Below, one piece after another: positions 22,683-33,975 of a DNA stretch of 64,000 nucleotides. Below the pieces are notes generated by a model. That model searched no databases and was not told the DNA's origin. It was given only the letters and a program-made list of their open reading frames with translations. Positions within the stretch are counted from its first letter, which is position 1. Each line of letters begins with the position of its first letter. A program made the position numbers and the translations under genes. The stretch is from Theocolax elegans (lineage: Eukaryota > Arthropoda > Insecta > Hymenoptera > Cerocephalidae), in assembly GCA_026168455.1 (NCBI GenBank), contig CM047426.1, positions 67,919,342-67,983,341 on the forward strand. Direction: 5' to 3'.

Positions 22683-24167
22683 GGCGATGTTGGTCAGGCG
22701 AAAAGTTTGTTTTCAATTATTCATATTAATATTAATAGACTTAAGACTCATTTTAGCTCATTAGAAGCATTGGTTTTTCCGCAGACACATGATGTGATTG
22801 CGCTTACTGAAATATTTTTGAAGGAATCAGACGCCTCAGATATTCTTAAATTACCGGGTTATACGCTATATAGACTTGATCGTTTGGGTAAGGAAGGTGG
22901 TGGTGTGGCTGCGTATGTTAGAAATGAATATAAAGTAGTTACGTTGGCACATTCTGATGGACGGTTCTCTAACTCACCGGAATATCTTTTGTTGAATACC
23001 TCAAGTAAATTTTCGTCGTTAGTTCTGGGAGTTGTATATAGAAGGCCAATGGCAGCTTATCGCAGAGGTCATAATACGCAGACTGCGCTTCTAGGGGTCC
23101 TGGATGATATTAGAAGGGCTATAGATTCCCGAATGATAACAGTCTTGGTTCTGTTCGACTTCTCTAAAGCGTTCGACTCTGTACAGCATGGGCCGCTTCT
23201 GCTTAAATTGCGTAGATTGGGTTGCACTGATACTGTTCTGAGATGGTTTTATCATTATTTAGTAGGTCGTACGCAGGCGGTTGTGGATGATTTGAGTGGT
23301 TGTTCGGATTGGTTTGGGGTGAACTCGGGAGTGCCACAGGGCAGTGTATTGGGTCCATTATTATTCTCCATCTTCATTTATGATTTACCGGATGTCCTTC
23401 AATTTAGTAAATGCATGCTTTATGCTGATGACGCCCAGGTTTATCATTCTTTTCTACCAGCGGATTTTGAGATGGGTGTGTATCGAATTACGCAGGATGC
23501 GAATGCGGTTGCTTCTTGGGCAGTATCAAATGGTCTTGCTTTGAATGTAAACAAAACAAAGATCATGATCCTAGGCAGTCAGGCATATGTTTCGCGAGTG
23601 GATCTGGCTGCTGCTCCCCGGATTAAGTTGTTGAATGCCAATTTGGATTATGAGAACGAGGTTAAATCGTTGGGTGTTTGGTTGTCACCCACCCTGGACT
23701 GGTCAAAGCAGGTTTTGTTAATATCGCAGAGGGTCCATGGGGTCTTGCGCTCATTGTGGTTCCATAGGAGGGCATTCTCTCAAAGCACTAGAAAATCTCT
23801 TGTAGAGACACTTATTATGCCTCATTTTGATTATGCCTGTGCTGTGTATAATAATATTGATCAGGTGCGGAACCTAAGACTTCAGCGACTCCTTAATGCG
23901 TGTGTGCGATTTGTATGGGGAACTCTGCGTAGACGGGATCATGTAACACCGTATAGATTACATTTGCGATGGCTGTCAGTCGAGTCTAGACGTTTGTATT
24001 TTATTGGATCATTGGCTTATAGTGTTATTGCTCGAAATTCGCCTCATTATCTTGCTGAACATTTCACTCAAATCCACCATACAGTAGATCATCTTAGATA
24101 TCCTTCTCGTTTTCCTCCTAAACCCTCAACCTATCTTCCTCCACGTACAGAATCCTTAAATAAATAA
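22683..24167 (+). CDS. LINE B ORF2: truncated endonuclease fused to reverse transcriptase
   Basis: Open for about 490 codons from just after the ORF1 stop. There is no ATG near the start; the frame simply continues past TGA 22680-22682. N-terminus: FSIIHININRLKTHFSSLE and DVIALTEIFLKE, the first APE-endonuclease motifs, to VLGVVYRRP. The sequence then jumps in frame to RRGHNTQTALLGVLDDIRRA, inside RT. RT is otherwise well preserved: LFDFSKAFDSV, GVPQGSVLGPLLFSIF, MLYADDAQVYHS (YADD), LNVNKTKIMILG, SLGVWLSPTLDW, FDYACAVYN and LQRLLNACVRFVWG. The missing part removes the endonuclease catalytic His/Asp region and RT fingers, so the protein cannot be autonomous. An (AAAT)n expansion at 24157-24172 creates the terminal stop; family-like C-terminal sequence continues to ~24354. 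Confidence 0.85.
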   Translation, partial: GDVGQAKSLFSIIHININRLKTHFSSLEALVFPQTHDVIALTEIFLKESDASDILKLPGYTLYRLDRLGKEGGGVAAYVRNEYKVVTLAHSDGRFSNSPEYLLLNTSSKFSSLVLGVVYRRPMAAYRRGHNTQTALLGVLDDIRRAIDSRMITVLVLFDFSKAFDSVQHGPLLLKLRRLGCTDTVLRWFYHYLVGRTQAVVDDLSGCSDWFGVNSGVPQGSVLGPLLFSIFIYDLPDVLQFSKCMLYADDAQVYHSFLPADFEMGVYRITQDANAVASWAVSNGLALNVNKTKIMILGSQAYVSRVDLAAAPRIKLLNANLDYENEVKSLGVWLSPTLDWSKQVLLISQRVHGVLRSLWFHRRAFSQSTRKSLVETLIMPHFDYACAVYNNIDQVRNLRLQRLLNACVRFVWGTLRRRDHVTPYRLHLRWLSVESRRLYFIGSLAYSVIARNSPHYLAEHFTQIHHTVDHLRYPSRFPPKPSTYLPPRTESLNK

Positions 24168-24626
24168 ATAAATCTTTTATATTAACTGCCTCTAAATTGT
24201 TAAATTCATTTCAGTTTAATTCATTCATTCCATTTGATCAATCGCATATTAATCATTTTAAATCATCCTTATTCGAGCATTTGTTTAGGCTTGACTGTTC
24301 AGCCTGGGAGAACAGAGTTGTGTGTGAGAATCTTATATGTCCTCAGATTGTTTAACGGTAGGCCGATTTATGCTGCGTAAGATTTGAGTTTATTATTTTA
24401 TCTTTATTATAGTTTTATCGTTATTACCGTATTTTATATTGTGGCTTTATTGTTAATTTTATCTTTTTAATGGCGTAGTTATAAGCGACGAAAATTATCT
24501 TTTGTTATTGCGCTTATTTTGTTATTATTATTATTTTGTTATATCTATTTTTTTTTGTTAATGCTTATAAGATTTTTTGAAATAATGTGTTAACGGGGTT
24601 TCTACCTCTATAAACCCAATAAAGTT

Positions 24627-24627
24627 A

Positions 24628-24668
<41 letters not shown>

Positions 24669-24669
24669 C
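24627..24669. repeat. (ATCT)n microsatellite, LINE B tail
   Basis: About ten ATCT units directly after CAATAAAGTTAT, forming the 3' tail of LINE B and abutting LINE C. Confidence 0.95.
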
Positions 24670-24778
24670 TCTCGAGTTCGCGAGCCGTTTGGAGTTGAAA
24701 CTCGAGAGTTCGGTTTTGCGTATTGAGTCCTCAGTGTAGGGACTGGCTAGTGAGATTCGGGAGCTGAATTCGCGGGTT

Positions 24779-25452
24779 TTGCTGATGGAAGCAGTGACGG
24801 AGAAAAGATTCGCCGGCGTATCAAACCGTATAGGTGCCCTCGAGAGCTCAAACGAGGAGATTCGTGGCCAAATTAGCGAGTTACGGGGAACGAATCTGGG
24901 GACTACCGCGACTCCCATTAATGACGCCTGTGAAATTCTTATTCGCGGCATTCCGGTTAATCTGGCCATTTCTGAAGGGAAAGCTTTAGAAAAAGTCTTT
25001 GAAATTATCAATCTCCCCAGGGCTAGTTCCCAGATCGTTGAAACTCGGCCCTGGCTCGTTCGAGATAAACCGGGTGAATATAATTTGGGTTTGGCGACTT
25101 CGACTTCTGCCGCAAACAGTAATAATAAAAATGGATTGTTGTCCGGTTTTCTTCGCCCTCTACCAGAAATCTTATTCTGGATAGAGCGCGCCTTCTCAAG
25201 GGAGTCTCGGCGGTTTCTCTTTTCTGTGCGGGTGGAGCTGGGCCGATATTTTTGCGTGCGTCGTGGCCCAAGCAGCTTCACGAATTACTATCTAAAGCGT
25301 TTCGCCGACCCAACGATTTGGGCTTCGCGAGGCCTCTTGTCAAACATTTTACCGTTTCTATGCGTTTAACCAAGGGAGGGCAACTCTTTCCGATTCGCTC
25401 AGAAGCGGATATCTTTAAGGTTTCGTCTCCAAATCCTCCCTCCCCGAAATAG
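24779..25452 (+). pseudogene. LINE C ORF1
   Basis: The 24779 frame begins after a region rich in leucine heptads (RIGALESSNEEIRGQISELR), a coiled coil of the kind that trimerises LINE ORF1 proteins. CEILIRGIPVNLAISEGKAL and VFEIINLPRASSQIVETR follow, resembling an RRM-like fold start. Frame changes near 25130-25250 lead to the C-terminal block RASWPKQLHELLSKAFRRP, FARPLVKHFTVSMRL, IRSEADIFKVSSPNPP, ending at TAG 25450-25452. ORF1 binds the element RNA. The frame continues into ORF2 without a phase change. Confidence 0.65.
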
Positions 25453-26890
25453 GGTTTGCCTGGCCAGGCCTCATCTCTAACTAACTCTTCATTCTCCATC
25501 TTCCATGTAAACATTAACAGATTAAAAACCTATTTCTCATCCATTTAATCACTAGTTCTTCCTTTTAATCATGACATCATTGCTCTCTCCGAAACATTTC
25601 TCACTGAGTACGAGTCCTCAGACATGTTGTACCTTTCAAACTACACATTACATAGATTAGATCGTGTTGGAAAGGAAGGGGGGGGGGGTTGCGGCTTACA
25701 TCAGAAGTAATCTTGATGTTAAGCTTGTAGCTCACTCTAACCCTGTTTTTTCCAACTCCCCGGAATTCATGATCTTTCAACTCCATCGTCCAACTAGTTC
25801 GCTACTCTTTTGTGTGGTTTACAGGAGGCCCTCAGCGACATACCCATCAAAATTCTTCGATTCAGTGACTGGTTTCTTGCACACTTGTGATCAGGTTGTC
25901 ATCAGCGGAGATTTTAACATTAATATGTGCAAGAAGGATTGGTCCGACAAATCTTCATCAACTACTCATCATACTCATACCTCTACTACCTCATCTCACA
26001 CATGGCTTGACTTGTTTATCGTACGCAACCCTCCGCCAGTTTTTAAATATTTTAAGTCAACTGTGTCCTTTGCAGCAGGGCACGTCTACATTGTTCTTGA
26101 ACTCGACTTTACTAAACCATCGCCTGTGGCAAGGAGGATCTGGTCGCGCAATATTGCCCGGATCGATCTGTCGGAGGCTGCTGCGATTTTCTCGGTCGCT
26201 TTCGATCGTGCTTCATCGCATTCTAACACTTACACCATCCCATCTTGTTTATCTACATCTCATCCGTCACCTATTTCACCTGGCCACACATTCTCTTCCT
26301 CTCCTTCTACCTTGATGTCGCCCTCTCCGTCGCCCATCCCTATCTACAACCTCCTTTCCAACCTCGTTTCATCTATTTTACATACGTTCGATTCCCTTGC
26401 ACCAGCAAGACTCATCACCATTAGAAACTCCATCAAACCCTGGATCACCCCAGGTATAAGACATAACATCAAAGCTCGCAACATGGCTTATAAGAGGTAC
26501 TTGGCCACGGGCCTGAGCTCAGACTACCAGATCTTTAAAGATCTCCGTAGTCTAGTTAAACTCTCTCTAGATTCTAGTAAATTTATGTATCTTAATAGCA
26601 ATACAATTCGGCGTCCAACTCTACAGGTTTGTGGAGAGAGCTCAGGAACATGGGTCTTGCGACTAAACCAACTCAGTCACCTCTTACCATGTTTCCACTA
26701 GATCAGCTCAACACTCATTATGCATCCATTTCTTATTCATCTTCTCGCTTCACCCTTACTCATCTTCAGTCACTCATCTCATCCTCGGGCGTTTTGCCTT
26801 TTATCCCACAACTTCTTTCCACTTTGTTCCTATTACTCCTTACAAAGTCCTTTCTACCATCTCCAGGGCTTCATCTAAAGCCATAGGCTT
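25453..26890 (+). pseudogene. LINE C ORF2 endonuclease and linker
   Basis: In frame after the ORF1 TAG: FSIFHVNINRLKTYFSS, a stop, then DIIALSETFLTEYESSD, a frame change at a G-run (25679-25688), GGVAAYIRSN, LLFCVVYRRPSATYPS, VVISGDFNINM (the GDFN motif), HTWLDLFIV and AAGHVYIVLELDF. The last corresponds to the catalytic (S/A)(D/G)H block. The residue after H is V here, where an acidic residue may be expected, so the active site may be damaged. A Ser/Thr/Pro-rich linker (26220-26400) and RNSIKPWITPGIRHNIKARN precede RT. Confidence 0.8.
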
Positions 26891-28418
26891 TGACGGAATT
26901 TCCGTGTCCATGTTAAAATGCATAGCACCCCAGATCGCACCCCATCTAGCTGATTTGTTCAATTCCTCTCTTTCAACCGGATCCTTTCCAGAGCCTTGGA
27001 CTAAATCTCTCCTCTTTCCATTGGCCAAGTCGGGCAGGGTGATCTTGCCGTCTGATACTAGACCCATCGCTAAGCTCTGCGAAATCATGAGCAGCTTATG
27101 GATTACTTAAACAAAAATAACTTAATCATAAAGAGACAAGCGGGCATTCGCCGGGGGCACAGTACTCAGACGGCCCTAATTGGTGTACTTGATGATATTA
27201 GGAGAGCAATTGATAAGCACATGATCACCGTCCTCATCCTGTTCGACTTTTCTAAAGCGTTTGATTCGGTTCCGCACGATATCTTATTGTATAAATTGCG
27301 TTCTCTGGGCTGTTCCGACACGGTCATGGCCTGGTTTTTCCACTACCTTGTAGGCCGTTTCCAGGCAGTGGTGGATGAACTAGATACTAGTTCGGCTTGG
27401 CTTGACACATCCAGAGGGGTTCCACAGGGAAGTGTTCTGGTCCCACTTCTTTTCTCTATTTTTATCAACGACTTGCCGAGTGTTTTAAAACACTCAGATC
27501 ACATGGTTTTCGCAGATGACACCCAAATCTATCACTCTTTCCTTCCTGCTGATCTCGACCAAGGAGTCCACAGAATTTCAGAGGATGCAAATGCGGTGGA
27601 TAAATGGGCGAGATCAAACGGATTAAGTTTAAATGTGAACAAAACGAAAGTGATTATCTTGGGTAGTCAGGCCTTTATCTCGCGCATTAACTTAGATTCG
27701 GCCCCTAAGATTAAGATCGGTAACAACTTTTTCGACTATGCTACAGAAGTCAAATTACTGGGCGTCTGGATTACCCCTACCCTGGATTGGTCTCGTCAGG
27801 TCGCGTCAATATCGCAGCGTGTCCATCGAATCTTACACTCTCTAAGATTTTTCAAACATGCTCTCTCGCGGCAAAATAGGAAACATCTTGTGGAGGCGCT
27901 TGTTTTTCCACACTTCGACTATGCGTGCGCAATCTTTCACGATTTAGACGCCACTAGGAATATAAAACTTCAACGTTTATTAAATGCGTGTGTTCGCTTT
28001 GTGTGGGGAAACATACCCTGAAGAGAGCACGTAACGCCCTACCGCCTCAAACTGGGATGGTTGTCGGTCGAGCTCAGGAGATCCCTCTTCATCGGCTGTA
28101 GTGCCTATAACATCATGTCTCATAAATCCCCATCCTATATCGCTCGCCATTTTATCCCACGCGATGCCTCTTTTTCGTCTCGATCTTCCTCCCATCACCC
28201 ACCCCTGTCCCTTCTCCTAGAACCGAAGCCTTTAATAACTCCTATCTAAACACTGCCTCTCGCCTTATTAACTATCTACCCTTTACTAACTTCGACCCGC
28301 TCCTCTTCCCTTCCTTTAAATCTTCACTGACACTACATCTCTCTGAGCTTGATCGACAGGCTTGGGAGTCAAGGGTGGTGAATGAGGGATTGGTATGCCC
28401 TCCCTTGCCCGATCTATA
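26640..28418 (+). pseudogene. LINE C ORF2 reverse transcriptase
   Basis: LDQLNTHYASIS begins RT in the 26629 frame. A frame change near 26880 leads to IGFDGISVSMLK, FPEPWTKSLLFPLAK and DTRPIAKL. A further change with a small deletion near 27085 opens the 27098-28021 frame: RRGHSTQTALIGVLDDIRRA, LFDFSKAFDSV, GVPQGSVLVPLLFSIF, MVFADDTQIYHS (FADD), LNVNKTKVIILG, GVWITPTLDWSRQ, FDYACAIFHD and LNACVRFVWG. It stops at TGA 28019-28021, with the C-terminus continuing in other frames (AFNNSYLNTASRL, then DRQAWESRVVNEGL) to 28418. The catalytic Asp residues are intact. Confidence 0.85.
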
Positions 28419-28825
28419 ATCTATAATCTAGTCACGGTTCATTTTAGTTTGTCTTTTATGTATGTTTATTTATTTATCTATGATATTTTACCTTTGCGTG
28501 AGTCGTTACTTTTGTATTTTAACTATATATTTATGCCCTTATTATTATTTTACACTGCTTTTACTTTTATTTTGTATGCGACTAGGATTATATTCTTTTT
28601 TATTTTTATTTTTAGTTGTTAAGTTTTAATTTATTTTATTTTATTTTATTTTGTATTTGCCAGTTTTATTTTAATTACTTTTATTTGTTATAAATTATTG
28701 TTTTATTACCGTTGCTTCATTATACTTATGTTTTATTTTTTTCTATTGTATTTTAAAATTTATGTATACCGGTTTTTAACTATTGTGTATATGGGGTTTT
28801 CCCTAAAGTACCATAATAAAGATTC

Positions 28826-28860
28826 AATCAATCAATCAATCTCTCTCTCTCTCTCTCTCT
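28826..28860. repeat. (AATC)n-(TC)n microsatellite, LINE C tail
   Basis: Four AATC-type units followed by about ten TC units, directly after the AATAAAG signal. Confidence 0.9.
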
Positions 28861-28867
28861 GCCTAAA

Positions 28868-29520
28868 GAAAGCGAGTAATTCTCTTCCAGATAGTACTAA
28901 GCTTATCTTAGTTAAGGCGCTGGTATCGTTTTACTTAGAGTTTTGACCAGGTCTCTTTCTTGGCTTTTCTGGTGAGCTGGTATTAAAGCTATTACATCGG
29001 GGCTACTTACACCGAATGGGCAGGCTTGCATCATCACATTGCAAGTACTGCGGCTGGCCCTACGACAACGCTGAAGATACGTTCTTCGTTTGCGAGCGTT
29101 GGACCGAACAGCATCAGATACTAGAATCTGACACAAGAGCGATCACGTGAGAAAACGTAACATATGTGATGTCGACGAACGCGGACAAGTGGCGGTTGAT
29201 CGTGAAATATATAACAAATATGCTACGGAGCAAGAATGTGGATGGATGTTTGAAAGATTGAACAAATGTGTTTTTGAGTATGAAAGAATAAAAGAGTGAA
29301 TGTGTTTTTGGACACGCAAGGAAGTGGACAATTTTTGGACTGCCGCTCAGTCTGAAGTAATGTGAATAACAGTTCCGGACTGGTGTCGGTGTGAACAGAG
29401 ATATGTGGGTTTAGTAGATATTGGTAGTTTGCTCCTACCGAGTTTCACACTCGGTGGACTGTTTGCTCTTGCAAGAGGCTAGATGGTCTACCGGTTGTGC
29501 GTAAAATGTCATTACCACAG
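28868..29520 (+). pseudogene. R1/TRAS-like LINE ORF2 C-terminus and 3' UTR
   Basis: 28868-28945 reads DSTKLILVKALVSFYLEF. After a frame change, 28974-29261 encodes ELVLKLLHRGYLHRMGRLAS followed by SHCKYCGWPYDNAEDTFFVC and ERW. This is the C-terminal zinc-knuckle (CxxC...H...C) block of R1-clade LINEs, with one TGA at 29147-29149, and then WRLIVKYITNMLRSKN. The following 3' UTR contains GAAGTAATGTGAATAACAG and TTCCGGACTGG, nearly the same as the 3' UTR of the ORF1-only element at 47.6 kb (minus strand). It may be the far end of the copy represented at 17640. Confidence 0.75.
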
Positions 29521-32500
29521 ACTAAGAAAAAAAGTCACCGATTGAAATGCATTTTTAAGGGGGTAGATACTGTTAAATATTGAAATAAAAAAAAATAAAG
29601 TTTTTAAACATAATTTAACAAAATGTTGAATTAAAGCTGTAATTGGAAAAAAATTAATTAATGTGATGGGTTATTACAAAACCTTATAAAATATTCACAA
29701 ACCTATTTGTCATAATGAATTATCCAATAATCCCTTCCATTGCCACTATCCTCTCAAAAGTTACGTGTAATAAAGCTCACTTGGGATCGCTTAAAAATGA
29801 AATATCCAAATATTTTCAACTTGTTGCAGTTATAGATCTCTCTGTTAACTCATATTTTAACATAATAACACATTTACTAATTTTATTACAGGGTATACTT
29901 TTTATGAAGTTATTTAAATATATTTATACAATAATGTAACTTTATTTGAAATTTTTTGTAAACTACTTTAATGCAATTTTAATAATTATTATTTATTTTA
30001 ACATTTAAGCAGTATTTACCCCGTTAATCTTAGGAAATGATTTTAAGTACTACTTACATGAAATCCACTTTATAATGCAAGTCTTCAGATATATCTTAAC
30101 CGCAAGTAAGTCTTTTATACTACAAATATTTTTTTCTGACTTCTAATCAATCTTGATTGCGAAGTTTTAATATCTGAATTCAAGAAAATTACGTGCTTTT
30201 TTATAATTAGTGTAAGTGATATAGGTAAATTACCTAAAAATATTGTAAGGTGGGTTTGGACCTTTCCTTCACAAAAAAAGCGGAATCCGACTTAAACAGC
30301 AAAGAAATTTCTGCTCTTGATAACCAAAGTAATTCGTTGCACTTGGCTACAAAGAAGTTTCTACTTGGGTCTCCGGTATATTCATCTTTGGCCTTCAAAC
30401 AACATTAACTATATACTTTTTTCAACAATAAGTTATGTTTTTCATGACACCGCAGAATTCTCACGTGCGATTAATATTGTGTTGAAATGACAGCAGATTA
30501 TATTGGAAAAATTAACTTCAGTAATTGAAAGTATAACAAAAACCTTTAATTTTAAGCTTCTTAGAGTGTTTACCAGTTTTTTTTTCTGTCCATTTTACAA
30601 TACACATACATATTTAAAGTAAATCTTTTGACAATTGGTTTGTGATTTTGAAAATTATTTTGTCTATAGATTATAAATTTAATAAATATATTAATTTTTT
30701 ATTAATTGAATTTTCTGTAAACTTTTTGTTCACATATGCGATATATTACACAAAGAATGTGATTGGTATTACTAAATAAGATAACATTCTGATTTCTGTA
30801 TGTTACGTTAAATATTATAGGACTATCCAAGGTACTTTTTCGTTTTAAATACTAAGTAAATATTGTTTAATAATCCCAAGAAAATTATATCTACTTGGCT
30901 TTTAAAGGACTTATAGCTTTGTCTACTTTACCTGAGTTACCACGGTAGTCATTGCTTTTGACTTCCAAGCGCATTCTACTTTTTTCAGTATTGTGCACGG
31001 TGCAGTTAATAAGTTATCCAGGTATAAGGTAATTTATTAATATTTTAAGAGAAGCAGCCAAACTCTTTTGTGAATAGGACCGCACTGACCGAAAAGTGTG
31101 TTTGTGGTGAGTTCGTGGCTCATCTGCTATATGCTGATGAAGCGTCTAGCGCTTATCGTTATATAGATGCGCATACAAGTGTATCCGTTGCGGAACTACG
31201 CTTAGGTCATTAACAATACACACATGTATCGATTTACACTCTCGAAAGTACTGAATTATCATCATAAAATAGTTAAGTAACTTTATTTAATTAAACCATA
31301 ATTTCGGTTTTTTATTAAAATTGTTCATTGTTATTATGTAGAGATAAATTTTATGCTTTAAAAAATATTTATAACATTTTAACCTCAAAATCCCACTTTC
31401 ATTTCAGATTTTGAGGTTCTAATGTTATAAAATATGGTATGAAACTATTGTGGAAGATGCACAACAGTGTCATAATATACTATTATTAAAAGAAACAAAC
31501 ATAAGTTATTCAATAATTAAAATTTTCTTTTATAATAATACATAAATATAATATAATAAAAAGAATTATTTTTAAACTAGGTTAAAAGAGATAATTTTTT
31601 AAAATTTTAAGGTAATATGTTAACAAAAATATATGTACGTTTCTTTATAAATTGTTTTATAAATCTTTTTTTATATTAAATCACAAAAAATAAAAAAATA
31701 TCGGAAATAAAGCTTTTAGATTAAATGATAATATGTTTGGTATAAAGTATTTTTTTAAATCAATGATTTTTATTGAAATTATAAAGTAAATAAAATCAAA
31801 ATTTTTGAGCTTTGTTTTTTCAAATGTCAACGAACTTTTTTTGGTTCATGAATTTTTAGGATATAAATCATTTAAGTTGGTATAAGATTTTTCAAGATGG
31901 ACATTATGAGTATAAGGAGGACATTTTCTGTATTCAGCAAGTTTTAAAATTGTGATTGAAAAATCCTTATAATTGTTAATACGTAAAATCTTGTTACAGG
32001 GGATTTATTGTTTTTGATGACTCGTATTTGTTCTCTAATTTTTACATAGCTAAAACAATAATTTTTCCAAATTGGCATACTATTTTCATTAATAAATACA
32101 ACTGGTTAGTACATGACAATTAATTAAATTCGTATTTCTTTCACTTGAGATTGTAATATTTCTAGACTGTTATAAAACTGTAAATTTGGATTTAATTTTA
32201 AAATTTCTTTGTTAAATTTTTCATTGCCTCCTGCGTAAAAATGTAAAACTTAATATCAACTTGATGTAAAGTTTATGTTCGGCAAAAGTTGATATGAACA
32301 TACGCAATGAGACTATCCCAAACTTGGGAAAATATTAATTGGACATTGGTATAATATAATACAATATCAATTTCTAAAAAAATAAACGATTTCTTTCTTA
32401 CAAATATTTCTTTCTCTCGGTGTAGTATGTATTACTCAAATTGTTTTGTTATATTCCTGGTAGAAATTTTCTAGCCAATTTCTAATCAATACTTTAAGAA

Positions 32501-33250
32501 GTTAAACGTAATTTTAAGAAGAGAAACATTTAATTGTTTATATCGTCATTAATATTTCTTAATTTAGACTATTCATTGCACGTATATTTCTATAGCATTA
32601 TCTTTATTAATTTTTAAACTGGTCAAAGTTCTTTGTTTTGGTTTTCTTTCTTTATTTATAACGTTTTAATTTTATTTATCGCGAAATAATTAATTATGGA
32701 TCGATTGAATAGTTGTATCTTGATAATTATTAGCTTGAGTTATTATTAAATTTTGATCTATTTTTAACTTCACTTGTATTTAAATAATCGGGGAACGGGC
32801 GGTGTTTCTAGCGTGTGTCAGCAGGGTATTTGAAAGAGGCGCGGCTGAGGCTGCACTGGAGAATCCTTCGATGCAATAGGTGGATTACACACCGACGTGA
32901 GCCGTGGAACAATCGCGATACCTACATCTCCTCGATGCTCATATAAAGAAATGTATAATTATCGCAGCTTTAATTATGGTCGTCAGAACCAATTCATTTT
33001 TACGAATACACCATAACTAAAATTTATAGTTGTGACAACAAATCTATTTTGTTTACGATAGTTCAGATGTGACGATTTAATATTTTGTTGATACAACCGT
33101 AGAAAATAAAATTGTACATTGTGTTTTATTAGTCTAATAAGTTCATTGGTCCTTACTAATAAAGTAACTACACAAGACAACATTAACATTTCGGTGCCAT
33201 AAAATATGTATACGGCGAATTTGTTTTGTTGACACGTGTAAATGTACTTG
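29521..33250. other. AT-rich spacer with one GC-rich patch
   Basis: No gene. 32228-32330 is copy 2 of the repeat at 4165 (separate entry). 32788-32945 is a GC-richer island of unknown origin, and 31075-31210 is mildly GC-rich. Nothing else is supported. Confidence 0.55.
32228..32330 (+). repeat. Copy 2 of the GCGTAAAAA-ended dispersed repeat
   Basis: It starts CCTGCGTAAAAATGTAAAAC and shares with 4165-4275 (reverse strand) the order AACTT, TAAAGTTTA, GTTYGGC, TTGATATGA, GCAAYGAGACT. The copies are diverged. Confidence 0.4.
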
Positions 33251-33454
33251 TTATATATATATATGGATAATTCTCTGTGACATCGAAGATGAAAAAAATG
33301 AATATTGCTATAACTGTGGGACCTTTAGAGGTGTCTAGTAGTTCTCCTGAATTTTTTCAGATTTTTTCGGGACCATTATTGTAAGTTACAGAGAATAAAA
33401 GTTGACATTTTAGCACTCTTTTGCATATATGCCCATTTTCATGAATTTTTAGCT

Positions 33455-33975
33455 CCCAGGGGATGCATTTTACATTATAAATATAAATATGACTTTTTTT
33501 TTGTAAAATTTTGTGAATTTTTCATTAAAAACATTTTTAAAGTCATAAATGGTTCATAAAAAACTCTGGAAACCTAATGCTGTCTAAAAGATGTCTTTTT
33601 TTAGTCAGAAACTGCCTATAAATTTCCAGAGTTGGTCTAAATCATTAAGATCACCTAATGTCAAAATATCTGGGAAATGTACCCGAAATATTAATAGAAA
33701 TGTATATTTGTTGTCTCATAACGATGAATCTGTTAGCATGATCATTGCAAAAAAATTTATGCACTTACCTGCAGTGGTAGAAAAGTATCTCCACTTATTT
33801 CAATATCCATCTAATCCCCTGTAAGTTGCTGAAAATACAAATATTATACAATTATAAAAAATTAATTTTTAAACATTTATAATGCTGGATTTTCAATTTT
33901 ACAACCAAATTAAGAATTATGATACTAATCTGAAAGGTTACTATAAATATATTAACATTCTTATTACAATAACTG
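33455..33975 (+). repeat. Repeat D, copy 1
   Basis: It matches 39400-39939 in inverted orientation along about 500 nt, from GGGGATGCATTTTACATTAT to a TACTATAAA block. Both copies preserve a 77-codon frame (33591-33824 here, with a GTC-free plain ATG start) differing at about nine residues. No domain is recognised. On the opposite strand the same DNA carries splice-like signals (see finding). Confidence 0.7.

Larger units (their letters stand above)
21831..24670 (+). mobile_element. LINE B: CR1/Daphne-like element with internally deleted ORF2
   Basis: ORF1 remnants (22058-22682), ORF2 (22683-24354) and a 3' UTR ending in AATAAAG and an (ATCT)n tail (24627-24669). ORF2 lost the middle of the endonuclease and the start of RT but stays in frame. 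It is less decayed than LINEs A and C. Confidence 0.85.
24671..28860 (+). mobile_element. LINE C: CR1/Daphne-like element, nearly full length
   Basis: ORF1 (24671-25452), ORF2 endonuclease and RT (25453-28418) and a 3' UTR with CCATAATAAAG followed by (AATC)n and (TC)n (28826-28860). The 5' UTR appears short or truncated at the LINE B tail. Several frameshifts and stops make it a pseudo-element. It is the most complete copy of the family here. Confidence 0.85.

Noticed and set aside
24655..25281. Minus-strand 208-codon frame across LINE C ORF1
   Set aside because: Antisense shadow; the plus strand has the motif similarity with LINE B ORF1.
28868..29520. Site-specific R1 element in 28S rDNA
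   Set aside because: No rDNA sequence flanks it, and the ORF1-only relative sits in ordinary AT-rich DNA.
31130..31165. Second hammerhead starting at CTGATGA
   Set aside because: No GAAA box at the right distance and no supporting stem III; only the CUGANGA word is present.
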